A DNA stretch of 64,000 nt from Seiridium cupressi. Taxonomy: Eukaryota > Ascomycota > Sordariomycetes > Amphisphaeriales > Sporocadaceae. A program made the translations under genes and the position numbers. The notes below the pieces were generated by a model. That model did not search any database. It was given only the letters and a program-made list of their open reading frames with translations, and had not been told where the DNA came from. Location of the stretch: contig JARVKI010000073.1 of assembly GCA_036674765.1 (NCBI GenBank), positions 124,001 through 188,000 of the forward strand, given 5' to 3'. This document shows, one piece after another, positions 48,040 through 58,794 of the stretch (its first letter is position 1; every line of letters starts with the position of its first letter).

Positions 48040-48845
48040 TGTTCGAATCGGAACGAGGAGGCTGAAGCGAAGGGCGACACGTCTTGACATGCATTTCCAG
48101 CGAGTTTTCGGGCCGCGAATGAACCTCCTAGCCGCCCCAGCAGATCGTCGGCTGAAGGTATTGGTTGTTCACAAAGGTAAGAAGGCGGCAGCCTCCTGAG
48201 GTCTCCCCTCCTCTGCGGACCCGCGCGCAGCACCCCTTCCACGTGATATGACGGGCCGACCCAGTCCAGACTAGCAGCAGTGTCCATACAGTGTGGACAC
48301 GAGGTCTGGACAATCTCCAGACCTCCATTCCCGTCCTGGTCCTGGGGCGAGACACCACAATATATTGAACGGGATTGTCATTGGAAGAACTCGAAAAGCC
48401 TTCTAGACCCGTGCAACTATCGCATTGATTGGAACGGCGAGGAAAGGAATGGTGCAGCAGCACAACTAACTCGAGCCGAGGCACGTTTGATTTCGGCAGG
48501 TTCGTAACCCCATGCTCCTTGTTGACGGCCATCAGGGCACGCTTGTTTCACGGACCGAAGACCGTTAAGCAGAACCCCTGGTATTCCAGATCATCTTTGA
48601 TAAACAAGACACCATGCACGACGTGTCAAAGACTGTTGCTTTACCACACCCTTTACAAGCATTCACAACTGGATCTCGGGATGTGACACGCGAGAGATGA
48701 GTAAATTGATCTGTGGGAGGTAGCGGGTGGTCAGGTCACTACTAGGCCTGAAATACATGAATTATTGCACTGATAGAGAAGGTTAGTCCTAAGAGCGCAC
48801 TACATTTCCCACAGAACAACATAATTCTCGCCTGGAAGTAGAGAA
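48040..48845. other. Spacer with possible faint HET remnant
   Basis: The plus-strand frame at 48280-48507 has RPPFPSWSWGE, a motif resembling the distal block of HET proteins, but nothing else supports it. It could be the far end of the HET fragment at 47072-47490, separated by inserted sequence. Confidence 0.3.
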
Positions 48846-48846
48846 A

Positions 48847-50267
48847 AGGATCGGCCCAATTGAATCCGCTTCAACATATCATCCCGAAGATAAAGTTCTC
48901 CAATTAATTTGTATTGGTATAGATGTCTGTTCTTTGGCCCTGACGGCCGTTTCTTCTCTGCTTCGAAAGTATAACATTGATCCCAAGTCTATTGGGCGTC
49001 TGGAAGTAGGCACCGAGTCCCTCATTGATAAGGCGAAGTCGTCAAGTCGGTTCTGACCTCACTGTTCGAGCCTAGCGGCAACACAAGTCTGGAGGGCATT
49101 GACACGATTCATGCCTGCTACGGGGGTACCAGTGCACTTTTCAACGCCGTCAACTGGGTACAGTCCCGTTCTTGGGACGGCCGTGATGCCGTTGTTGTTG
49201 CGTCTGATATCGCTCTTTACGATCAACCTGCTTCTCGTCCCACCGGCGGTGCCGGTTGCGTCGCAATGCTTATAGGCCCCAATGCGTCGCTTTCTTTGGA
49301 CCCAAGCCTCAGAGGTGTTTACATGACCAACACTTACGACTTTTACAAACCGGACCCCAACGTCGAATTCCCACTGGTCAATGGTCACGATTCAATCGTC
49401 TGCTACCAACAGGCTCTGGATGGTTGTCACAAAGACCTGCTTCGCCGTAGCAAGACTGCTGCTATGGACACCACTGAAGGTGGTCCCGCGATCAGCAAAG
49501 TCCTTGGTCTGTTCGACTACATGGCCTTCCATACCCCAAACTGCAAGTTGGTCAGCAAGTCATACGGCCGGCTCAAGTACAATGATATGCTCGTGTCAGC
49601 CGCGGAATCTGACTGGGAGGGAATGCCACCTGAGCTTCGTAAGCTAGGCTATGAGGAGTCCTTAAGAGACAAGGATCTGGAAAAGGTCCTAGTTGCAGCG
49701 ACCAAAGCTCGGTTCCAAGAGCAAGTCGAGCCGTGCATTGCCGCACCCTCATTGTGTGGCAACATGTATACGGCAGTCTCTACCGCTCTCTGATCAGCTT
49801 GATCAGCAACATTGATATTTCGACTGCACAAGGCAAGACCATTGGAATGTTTAGTGTAAGTTGCTTAGTAGAACCTGGAATCAGAGCAATACTAACTTGG
49901 AGGTGAAAACTAGTACGGAAGTGGTGCAGCCAGTACCCTTTTCACCCTGCGAGTCACCGGCGACCTTTCCAGCATAGTTCAGAAGGTCGATTTGATGGGT
50001 CGTCTGCAAAAGCGACACATTAGGACTCCGGAGGAGTACGAACAGGTGAGCTCCCATTTTGCTTGGAAATAATAATCAAAGCAGCCCCCCTCCCCAATAA
50101 TAGAGTTCTGACCCCGATGCACTAAGGCCTGCGCTCTCCGACTGAACGCCTACGGGGAAAGGAGCTACAAGCCTGTGGGTGACATCACCTCCCTCTTACC
50201 TGGGACCTACTACCTGGAGAGCATTGATGAAGAGTACCGCAGGACGTACCTCGTGAAGGCCGGATGA
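48847..50267 (+). pseudogene. HMG-CoA synthase, extra copy, frameshifted
   Basis: Similarity to eukaryotic hydroxymethylglutaryl-CoA synthase runs from about 48847 to the stop at 50265-50267, with GT-AG introns at 49856-49913 and 50046-50126. The active-site elements remain: the Glu region RLEVGTESLIDK, the catalytic Cys in HACYGG (codon 49116-49118) and the catalytic His in FHTP (49530-49532). The N-terminus is eroded: about 40 residues before the VSSLLRKYNID block are missing and there is no start. Single-base deletions shift the frame near 49041 and near 49773. The enzyme condenses acetyl-CoA and acetoacetyl-CoA in the mevalonate pathway. A second gene beside an MFS transporter and a polyketide synthase suggests a former self-resistance copy (inference). 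Confidence 0.93.
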
Positions 50268-50909
50268 ATCAGCGCGTCAGGAGTCTGCTGAAGCCCTACT
50301 TTGGTTCCTCGCAACGCTGCTTGTTTTTTGTGGCGAAGCCCTATGTGTAACCGCCCCGTGCAGCACATACTGACCAGTATGGGTGAATTAATAAAAGGAT
50401 TTAATCTTGAGATAGACAGAGAGTAAAGATTTAATTTATAGATAAAAGAATGTAAGGCGTATGTCTGCAGAGTAGCTCTGTCGACCATATCTCTCAGGTT
50501 TGGATCTAAGCCTTGTGTGAGAATGGCTCAGTCATTGAAGGTTCGAATTTAGTTAGTCCATTGTACGAATTATTCTAACGGCGTAGTTGAAGTCAAGGTT
50601 GCGATCAATATCCCCTACATTTAATCCTCTCATTGCCGAGTAAGTTAATCAAGCTTCGCTGCCTTAGATGATGCCTCTGTAGGTCCCCCCAAACTCCCTT
50701 TGTCCTCAGTTCAATTGTGATGTAACCTGCACATCGTACACTTAGATATCATAACCTGAAGATGATTTGTGAAGCAATATGGTTGCAAGTGCCTGTTTCT
50801 TCAATATGTTCGCCACACAAAAACCATTCGGTGCAATAAATAGCACCGTCATGCTAGTCTATTGCATGTATTATCTTTGTTTCGTCTGGCGCATCTTGGT
50901 ACATGAGGA
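50268..50909. other. Spacer without a recognisable gene
   Basis: Lies between the 3' ends of the converging HMG-CoA synthase and MFS relics. Only short frames. Confidence 0.45.
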
Positions 50910-51866
50910 TCATGCAACAAGGGGCTTTGGCTTCGCGCCAGTCTCTGCTCCAACTAACTTATTCGCATCTGCATGACGCAAATTCTTCCACTGCGCGAAC
51001 AGACAAGCCAGGAATCCTACTCCAAGAAGAGCAATAGACCAAATCCATGCCGAGTGGAGTCCATTTACATATGCGTTCACGACGGTGCGAAGTTCATCAG
51101 GATTGCGAAAGTACTCACGCAATCCGGAGGAGCCTGCATCAAGAATCTTTGCAGGCGTGATGTTGGAATTATCGGTTGGCAACGATAAAAGCATGACATT
51201 TTCCATGATAGTAGTCGCAGCTGCAATGCCAATTGTAGCGCCGGTGAATTGGAAGACTAAGCCGTAGTGAATTAGTTGGCTACATCATAAGTATGGGAAT
51301 TGGGAAGAGATAAACGGAGCAGAGAATAACCAATACAGTACTTACGAAGAACCATGGAGACGGCGGTTGATATATCGCTTCGTTAGAATATCGATTGCGC
51401 TATAATAATTGGAACTTGAATAGTCAGGCCGGTGCCGATGCTGACCACAATTTGATACCCGATATAATGGGCGGCTGTAGATTTGGTATCAAGGGTGTAT
51501 ATTAAGCCCTGACCGACAACGGAGAAGATGCTCCCAACCCAAAAGAAGGGTTGCCACCAGCCCACCTTGCCGATGAGTGCAGAGCCTACCAAGGTGAAAA
51601 GAGCTGTGGTAGAAAGTGATCAGTGGATTAGAATACTGTCGTTGATGGTTGATAACGATACATTTGGTCGAGCCGGCGGTATGCGCAGGCTTGCATACGG
51701 CAACGAGAAAGGGAGGCTTACAAGTTGCAAGCACCGAAGGCAGCGTGCGTATGCCGGACTCGGACGGGGAAACTACCTGCACAGCCTGGAAATAGACCGG
51801 CAGGTTGTAGTTCCTTGCAAAACTCCCGCAGTGAATACAAAAGCAAAAGATGAGAGCCGACGCGTT
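50910..51866 (-). pseudogene. MFS drug-type transporter, C-terminal half, disrupted
   Basis: Minus-strand exons encode the second half of a 14-helix major-facilitator exporter: NLPVYFQAVQVVSPSESGIR, then GSALIGKVGWWQPFFW and YIGYQIVVSIGTGLTIQVP, then FTGATIGIAAATTI, a final helix (WIWSIALLGVGFLACLF) and a hydrophilic tail ending at 50910. Introns with GT-AG ends lie at about 51605-51715 and 51260-51330. A TAA at 51383-51385 replaces a Gln codon in AQSIFQR-type sequence, a C-to-T change in CpA. The N-terminal half is missing: at about 51866 the sequence switches directly into the polyketide synthase relic on the other strand. Exporters of this class commonly pump out fungal secondary metabolites. 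Confidence 0.9.
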
Positions 51867-54030
51867 GAAATGGCCTACCACTCTGGTAAGTTGAATTCTC
51901 GTATCTCTATTGCTTCCCGTTTCGACTGTGATTGCACTTTCTCGCACGCCGGGATTAATTGGCCGATAGCACATATGAAGGAAGTTGGCGAAAAGTATGA
52001 ATCGTTGCTCGGGCCGTATATCACCAGCTCCAGTCCAAAAATTGCTTTCTATTCGACAGTGTTGAAAAAGGTAGTCAAGGAAGAAAAGACCTTGAATGCA
52101 GCATACTGGCGCAAGAATCTCGAGTCCCCTGTGCTGTTCAACACTACCATGGAAGCGCTCCTGATAGACCACAACTCCAACAATCTATTCCTCGAGATCG
52201 GGCCACATTATGCACTAGCTGGGCCATTACGACAGATATTCAAGCAGTGTCAGCCCGATGCACTTTACCTATCGACGCTTGCAAGAGGCAGTGATGACAC
52301 GCTGAGTCTGTTGACTGCATTAGGTAATCTCTTCGTGAAAGGTGTTGCTGTGGACCTTAGCCCTATCAATCAGGGCGGCCAGGTCGTCACTGGTCTCCCA
52401 ACATATCCTTGGAACCATGAGGAGAGCTTTTGGGATGAGGGTCGGATTTACAGAGAATGGAGGATGCGCAAGTTCCCCCGCCATGATCTCCTCGGAACAC
52501 TGGTTGTTGAAGGTAACGCTATGGAACCTACCTGGAGAAACGTGCTGTCCCTGGACGACGCTCTATGAATTCGTGACCACGTGGTCAACCAGGACATCGT
52601 GTTCCCGGGTGCGGGATATGTCGCTATGGCCGGAGAGGCGCTACGACAGGTGACGGGAGCAGAGGACTTTACAGTCCAGAACCTTTCAGTCCAAGCGGCC
52701 ATGATACTGCACGAACATATCTCTACTGAGATCGTATCTTCTCTCCGTCCACATCGCCTGGCCAATAGCTTGGACTCGACGTGGTATGACTTTGCTGTAT
52801 ACTCTCACAATGGTAGCCACTGGACGAAGCACTGTGCCGGCCAAGTTAAACAAGGCGAAGCTGAGTCGAACGCCGTCTCCGCCGCTCCGCAAGTCGCGGA
52901 TCTCCCACGAAAAATATCGAGTGCACGTTGGTACCAAGCACTGTCGAAAGTTGGTATTAACTACGGGCCAACATTTCGGGGTTTGCACAACCTATCCGCA
53001 CATCCCGTCGACCATCTTGCGGTTGCTAAGGTTGACAACTACGTCAATCCAGGTGATTCGACTTACCAACAGCATCCAACCACAATGGATTTCGCTCTAC
53101 AGCTCTCCAGTGTTGCGGCATATAGGGCTCAGCCTCGGGACTTTGTTAAAATGCTCCTGCCTTCATACTTTGGAGAAATATATATGAAGCGCCCGAAGTC
53201 AAACGTGGGGTTGCAGCTATCTGCAGTTGTGTTTGTGACAGCCCGAAGTGCCGTACGCGGTGATGCCTTTGGTACCATTGGTGGTGAGGTTGTCATGAAG
53301 CTCCGCAACGTGCATTTCGTCCCGGCTGCTGATGATTCGGCTGCTGATATCAATCCCCACGCCGGCGTGCGTCTTCAGTGGAAGCCCGACACCGCATATC
53401 TCGACTCGACCAACTTGATGAGAACGACGAGAAGCATCCAATCCAGTTTTTCCATCGTGCAACGACTACTGCTGCTTTGCTGTATTGACTCTGTTGATAG
53501 GCTAGTAGACCTACCTCCTAGTGCAACGTCGCACCTAAACAAGTACAGGATGTGGCTTGCTGGTCATGTGCAACAAGCCAAGGCCGAGGGCTACGAAGCG
53601 GTAGACGATGCGAGTTCTCTTTTCGCCCTCTCGTCGGCTGAGAGGCATCAACTCATCAAAACAACAGCCAAGGAAATCGAAAAGTCCGAATCAGCCCCTG
53701 TTAGCAAAGCCATCGTGCGAGTCTTCGAGAATACTGTAGATATATTCACAAGAAAAGCGGATGCGCTAGACTTACTGATGCAGGATGATATTCTAAAAAA
53801 TATTTACGATCTGGTCGCCGAGTTCTAGGACTTCAGTGACTTTCTTAGGCTCCTGAGTCACAAGAAACCGAATCTCAAGATCCTAGAAATTAGTGCTAGA
53901 ACCGGAGCAACGACCGCTTTGATTCTCGAAAGTCTAGTGTCCAGTTCTGGGGATCGGGCGTTCCAATCGTACACATATACCGATATATCTGCAGGGTTCT
54001 TCGTTCAGGCCAAAGAAAGATTCAAGAACG
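51861..54030 (+). pseudogene. Highly reducing polyketide synthase, AT-DH-MT fragment
   Basis: The fragment begins inside the acyltransferase domain (EMAYHS, intron 51886-51969, then HMKEVGEKY, FLEIGPHYALAGP, LPTYPWNHEESFW). It passes through the dehydratase domain: catalytic His in IRDHVVNQDIVFPGAGY, and INYGPTFRGLHNL. It enters the C-methyltransferase domain (LKILEISARTGATT), then ends near 54030. The KS and start of AT on one side and the KR, ER and ACP on the other are gone. A TGA at 52566-52568 and a TAG at 53826-53828 replace Trp codons. The SAM-binding motif has Ser and Arg where Gly is expected. The DH and MT content marks a fungal reducing PKS making a methyl-branched chain. It cannot function. 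Confidence 0.95.
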
Positions 54031-54468
54031 CTCCGAGGCGACCTCCCGCGGAAGACGAAATTTGTCGAGTTCATCGTCGGAAGGGGTGCAAAGTTGGCGG
54101 CACGGTGTAATTTCAGGTCTAATCTGCCCGAAGCAACGGCCCTTCATCTAGCCGTCTTTAGAAGAAACAGGAGAATGGTAGAAACACTGCTCCAGCGCGG
54201 CGCTGATCTTTTGGCCCGCGATGGGAAGAACAGAACTGCAGAGGACCTGGCAAGGAAAACTGGACAGCACGCGCTGGCAGACTTGCTTGAGCGCCATCGT
54301 CGGTCTTCTTCTATCTTTGACATAGAAGAGAGGACCCACGGAAACGCTATGTTGTTCAGTCCTGCCTCTACGGTGGACGAGGGATTCGATGAGTCCTATT
54401 CCGCTGAAATTATGTTTACGTTGGATTCCCTAAATAAACACCGTCGTAGTTACGGCCATTATTTTTGA
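54031..54468 (+). pseudogene. Ankyrin-repeat fragment joined to the PKS relic
   Basis: Directly after the PKS similarity, the frame ending at 54466-54468 encodes about two ankyrin repeats (ATALHLAVFRRNRRMVETLL, GADLLARDGKNRTAEDLA) and an acidic tail ending GHYF. Upstream residues FVEFIVGRGAKLAARC continue the repeat for about 20 residues to near 54035. No start or promoter is evident. It looks like the 3' end of an ankyrin gene brought next to the PKS fragment by rearrangement. Confidence 0.75.
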
Positions 54469-54698
54469 ACTTTACGAGACGTAGAGTCGAACTAACGTTA
54501 CCTTGAATGGTGTCAATCTGATGGATGGAAATAAATTCCGAGTCGGAGTCAAGGCATGGATTTATTTTATTCGAGCTTTAGTAGCGTGGTATACCCATAA
54601 AAAAAACCTGAAAAAATCATAATCATTACACTGGGGTGTTTGTTCTATTCTTGAACAATTGCAATCCACATCTGTTCTAGCCTTTCATAAACGTCGGA

Positions 54699-56421
54699 TC
54701 AAAAATCCATACCTTCGTCTTCTCTTTCCCTCTTTACCCTCGGATCCCGCTCGTCCTTCATGAGCGTCATGACAAAGCCCCTGAAATAGTCTACGTATGG
54801 CTTGAGACTCGTCTTCTCCCAGTCCTGTACGCTCTTGCCAGATTCTTTCTTGACCTCAATATCATCTGCGTCCCCGCTCCAGCTGTCGATTTCGGATAGT
54901 AGACCCTGTATCGTTGGGACCTCCAATGGGTTGAAGTCCTCGAGGTATTTCGTGTCAATCGGTACACACACTCGGCCCGTTCCGGGGTGTACCACAAAAG
55001 GCGATTTGAGCAAATGGTTCAGCTTCTTCGAGACTTCGATATCCAGTCGCGGGTATGTATACTCGAGCACTATATCTTGCTTTGCGTCGCGCAGTTTCTC
55101 GCTGTCCTTGTTATTGTTTAACACATTCCTGGCCAAAGTATCGATGTCAGCCCATTTGGAGGAGCTGGGCCTGCCGGGCGAGGAATTCCATTTCTTTCGA
55201 AGTGCCTCGGCGAGCGTCTTGTTTTCGAGGAGAGTTAACAGATGTTGAGATCGCGTGTCTGAGGCCCAGGGGTCTTGGGTTTCGAGAATATCATCTTGGA
55301 AGTGTGGTGCTAGAATGTCAATGGAGCGGCTGTTTCCCTTCACGTCAGCTCTCGCAATCGAGAAAAGGATGCCGACGGTGCAAATAGGTTTTGAAGGAGG
55401 GCATCGGAAAAGTCTCACCTTATATGTGGGTGCAGAGGTCTCCATAGGTTGACCTTCTTGCCGCCTTGACTACCACCCTTGATGACCTCCAGATACCCTG
55501 CGATCGCCCTGCGTTTCTGGTCGTCCATCGTTCGCGCCTTCTTGTCACATACCCATGCGTGCGCACCTCTTCGTCCAGAGTATACCCACATGATGTGCTT
55601 GAAGCCAAAGTCTTCCCTCAGCGCCGCATCGATTACCTTTATTGCCATGACCATGAACCGCCAGCACTTGGTGCAGATATTCGCCTTGTCGCAGCATGTT
55701 CTGATCTCGTCGTAATCAGTCAAATCGATATCGAAACACAGTTCCTTGGCCAGCGGCTTGAAGGCGCTGCTATTCCTCAATGTCTTCCGGTCGCGTGGAT
55801 TTGTGGTGTATACCGGGCCGATTTCGAAACGGGATGGCAGTAGTCTGAGAACATCCTTGCGGAGAAGGTCGGCCGTGGGAAACGCCTGGTATCGGAGATA
55901 TGCATCGTTGGAGAGTGTGAAGGCAAATTCACGATGTCCAAAGTCATTGGTGGGAGTCGGGGAGTGATTGAGCCATTGGAAGAGGTGCCGCCACGGGAAC
56001 AGTCGCTGGTAGAATGTGCGCATAAGTTCGGGATCCGAGTTGGAAGATGGAGCACCATTATTTCTATGCGAGTGTTAAAATAACGGCCGTGATTGGGAGA
56101 TTGACAAGAAGCGCAAAACGACGATACGTACATTGGTGATGATGGTGACTCGGGGGAACTGGACAGCTTATTCTCTTGCGGCCGGGAACTAGGAAATTCG
56201 TCGTCCGATTCCACGTCTGCAAAGAGGTCCTCGAGCTTTACTTCCTTCTTCTGCTGGACATTCGTGCCATTGGAAGCACTCGGTAGCGCATCTGGCTCAG
56301 CCATTGTGATGTCCTCGTCAAGGCTTGCTTGGCTGTCGCCATTCTGTAGCGTTGCATCGCTCATGGTCTGTTCGGCACCGGCGGGCGGCGTATTGGATTC
56401 AGCTGAAACCGAGTGTGGCAT
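54699..56421 (-). CDS. PRI1: DNA primase small (catalytic) subunit
   Basis: Three exons: 56132-56421, 55419-56063 and 54699-55329. GT-AG introns and phases agree (290, 645 and 631 nt; 521 residues). The first 100 residues are an acidic, Ser-rich extension with little order. From residue 111 the archaeo-eukaryotic primase fold follows. FDIDLTDYD gives the two metal-binding Asp at 208 and 210, the zinc motif CC-x5-C-x2-C is at 220-230, and WVYSGRRGAHAWVCD is the conserved nucleotide-binding block. With the large subunit and polymerase alpha it makes RNA primers for replication. I took the ATG at 56421 (A at -3). A second in-frame ATG 29 codons on is possible. The gene is intact and essential in fungi, so it anchors this part of the window as functional chromosome. 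Confidence 0.96.
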
Positions 56422-57297
56422 CGTATCAACCTCGCAGAACTGAAAGAGTCGGCTCAAGTGTATTGGCGTGAGGGAGCAATGCTGATTGGCAAAAGTGAGG
56501 ATACCTTTCGGACAGAGAGGGACTGTTTAATTGAAAGTCGAGTGGAAACGCGCCAGCAGACGCGTCCATAGCGCGTTGATTGATTTTGGGTGGACCCGCT
56601 GCCCCGCGTCCCCGTCACCGTCCCAGCCAATTGACTGACGGGTGGTCCCGGTGTAGAGCGAACGCACCATCTACAGGACTCATGACCAGAACTAATCCAT
56701 CTTTGATACTACAATATCAGCAGAAAAAGACTTTGGAGAATCCCTCTCAGGTTTTATGTCGTGTTTTATTTTATCCTCGAAGCGCTCATTAGCTGCTGAA
56801 ATAAAACTCCAAAAGTCCCGAACCCAAAGGGCCGTAGTCCATTTCGGCAGCATCATAGAAGCCTGGCGGTGCGATTCCGTAGAAGACCATCCGGTCACCT
56901 AATCTGTTCTTCTGCTTTTATTTTTCTATAAACCATAAAGCTAATAATAAATGTCTACCACATCTACAATCACGCAAAAACCCTTGATGCACCGTTTTTG
57001 TCAAGGAAATTAACTCACAACAGGAGCCAACTGTGTATGGTCGTAAAAGTGCGACAACCAATTACGATTCACGGAGAAAATGGTCTGATGCGGAAGGGGA
57101 CGATTCCGTGTGGGCCATGCGATTTGTTTGTGGGGCACAGGCAGCTCACTTTCTCCTGCTGAAATAGAACTAGAGTTGAGCTTTAAACGTTTAGACTGAT
57201 GTTAACAACGTGAACGTCGACCATCTTGTTTTTCATTCCGGAGGAATCGCATAAACGAGATTTTGCGACAAAATCCCATTTGAAAAAATCCTTCAAG
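56422..57297. other. Promoter region between divergent PRI1 and EBP-family genes
   Basis: This 0.9-kb region separates two genes transcribed away from each other. No additional gene is seen. Confidence 0.5.
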
Positions 57298-58080
57298 ATG
57301 GTCGAACGTGCAACAGACGATCTGCCGCTCGAGGAACAACACTACCATCCTTACTACCCTCTCGGCCTGGTGTTGCCCGGATATGTTCCGAACGACATTT
57401 CCGTGCCCACCTTGATATCGTCATTCGCGGCTGCGAGCATCTACGTTTTCGTATTGACGGCCTTCGTCGCACGTCGTGTTCGACCTAGCATCACCAATGG
57501 CGAACTATTGACAGCTATGTGGTTCATGCTCTGCGGTTGCATCCACTTATTCTTCGAAGGTATGGCCAATTGCATCTCGAGACGCGCCTGCGGTCCAGTG
57601 ACTGAACCACGAACAGGGTTCTTTGCTTACAACAACGCGGATATGCCAGCACGCGCCAGCCTTTTCGGCCAACTATGGAAGGAATACGCCCTGTCTGACC
57701 GCCGGTACCTCACACGAGACCCCTTCGTCGTGTGCATGGAGACTGTCACAGCCTTCTGTTGGGGCCCATTATCTTTTGTCGTCGGCTGGTATATCATCAA
57801 GAGAAACCCATTCCGGCATCCATTGCAGCTAGTCGTTAGCCTGGGTCAACTCTACGGCGACGTCTTGTACTATGCCACATTCTTTTTCGAAGATTCAGTA
57901 TTTGGAGAGGTCTTCTGTCGGCCCGAAAGATATTATTTTTGGGCATATTTCGTCATGCTTAACGGATTCTGGATTGGCATCCCACTTAAGCTGTGTGTGC
58001 AGAGTGTTTTGGAGACTGGCAGGGCTTTTGCCCAGTTGCAGGCCAACAAGGACCAATCGGAGGACAGGAAGACCGTATAA
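57298..58080 (+). CDS. Emopamil-binding-protein family (EXPERA) sterol isomerase-like protein
   Basis: Intronless, 260 residues. The start ATG at 57298 (aagATGgtc) follows an upstream in-frame stretch without ATG. Hydrophobic segments lie near residues 38-58, 70-88, 145-165, 180-197 and 212-235. Motifs of the EBP family are present: HLFFEG at 83-88, WKEYALSD at 127-134 and CMETVTAFCWGPLSF at 146-160, carrying the acidic residues that act in delta8-delta7 isomerisation in animal and plant EBP. Yeast uses the unrelated Erg2 for that step, and many filamentous fungi carry EBP-like genes as well, so the true substrate is uncertain. The protein would sit in the endoplasmic reticulum membrane. The gene is intact. 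Confidence 0.88.
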   Translation: MVERATDDLPLEEQHYHPYYPLGLVLPGYVPNDISVPTLISSFAAASIYVFVLTAFVARRVRPSITNGELLTAMWFMLCGCIHLFFEGMANCISRRACGPVTEPRTGFFAYNNADMPARASLFGQLWKEYALSDRRYLTRDPFVVCMETVTAFCWGPLSFVVGWYIIKRNPFRHPLQLVVSLGQLYGDVLYYATFFFEDSVFGEVFCRPERYYFWAYFVMLNGFWIGIPLKLCVQSVLETGRAFAQLQANKDQSEDRKTV

Positions 58081-58511
58081 TCATTATCATAAATCTCTAA
58101 GAGTAAAGATCTCGCTCAGACTAGAGAACCTTGGAAGCTAACCTTTTACTCCTGCTAGCGCAGGCTCTGTAGACCCTTGCCTCAAACCACCGCGGCATCA
58201 GGCTATGGTCTTAATTAGATTGGGCAGGTATAACAATTTTCTATAGTTGTAGCGCTGCCCAGTTTTCACGACACACAAATATCTGTAGAGTATTAAATAT
58301 TGAGGCATCACTGGATTGTATAACATATAACTCAAATCTGATCAAGTTATATCCCTCTACATACCCTCCAATCCCAGTGAGGCCTCTTCGTTAACCAACT
58401 CAAATACATTCTCGACCCACCAATAGTTGATGCAGCCCCATTTCTAGTGTTCTCAGATGATTTGCCTGTTTATGGCGAGATTCGCGAGGAGCCGAATGCC
58501 TCTCCTTACAT
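58081..58511. other. Spacer between converging genes
   Basis: Holds the 3' ends of the EBP-family gene and the defensin-like gene. Nothing else seen. Confidence 0.5.
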
Positions 58512-58794
58512 CTAACAACTGCAAGTGACAATCAAATCACCCTGGCGGCATGTTCCTCCGTCGCAAGCTGCTAGACAATCAGCTCGAGAATGATAGAGGC
58601 CCTTCGTGCAACTAATGAGTCATTCAATTAGTAAGCCTCTTTGGCAAAGCAACTTGTCTGCCATAGGAAACTCCAAGACGGGCTTCATATCTTACTCACC
58701 GAGATTGAAGTTCGGATTCCTGGGTTGGGGCTGCAAATGCCGTGTCAGAGACCATGGCGAGAGCAACAGCGACCGCGACGTTGATGTACTTCAT
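58512..58794 (-). CDS. Secreted defensin-like (CS-alpha-beta) peptide precursor
   Basis: Two exons, 58700-58794 and 58512-58611, with an 88-nt GT-AG intron (donor gtgagt, branch-like ttactaat, acceptor ttag). Phases agree (95 and 100 nt) for a 64-residue precursor. Residues 1-22 are a signal peptide (MKY, hydrophobic Val/Ala core, AFA cleavage). Residues 23-32 are a short acidic propeptide ending in Arg. The last 32 residues hold six Cys with spacing C-x10-C-x3-C-x4-C-x8-C-x-C. This has the C-x3-C and C-x-C pairs of the cysteine-stabilised alpha-beta fold and a gamma-core (Gly-x-Cys-x8-Cys), as in fungal defensins related to plectasin. An antimicrobial role is inferred from the fold; the mature charge is near neutral. 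The intron falls exactly before the first Cys. The model is intact; expression is unproven. Confidence 0.75.

Noticed and set aside
48128..48532. 134-codon minus-strand frame beside the Clr5 exon
   Set aside because: No family resemblance; overlaps other frames and a dubious HET-like motif on the plus strand.
48847..50267. HMG-CoA synthase as an intact gene with unusual introns
   Set aside because: The frame breaks near 49041 and 49773 lie inside conserved blocks, lack splice sites and are each healed by one base; the N-terminus is also missing.
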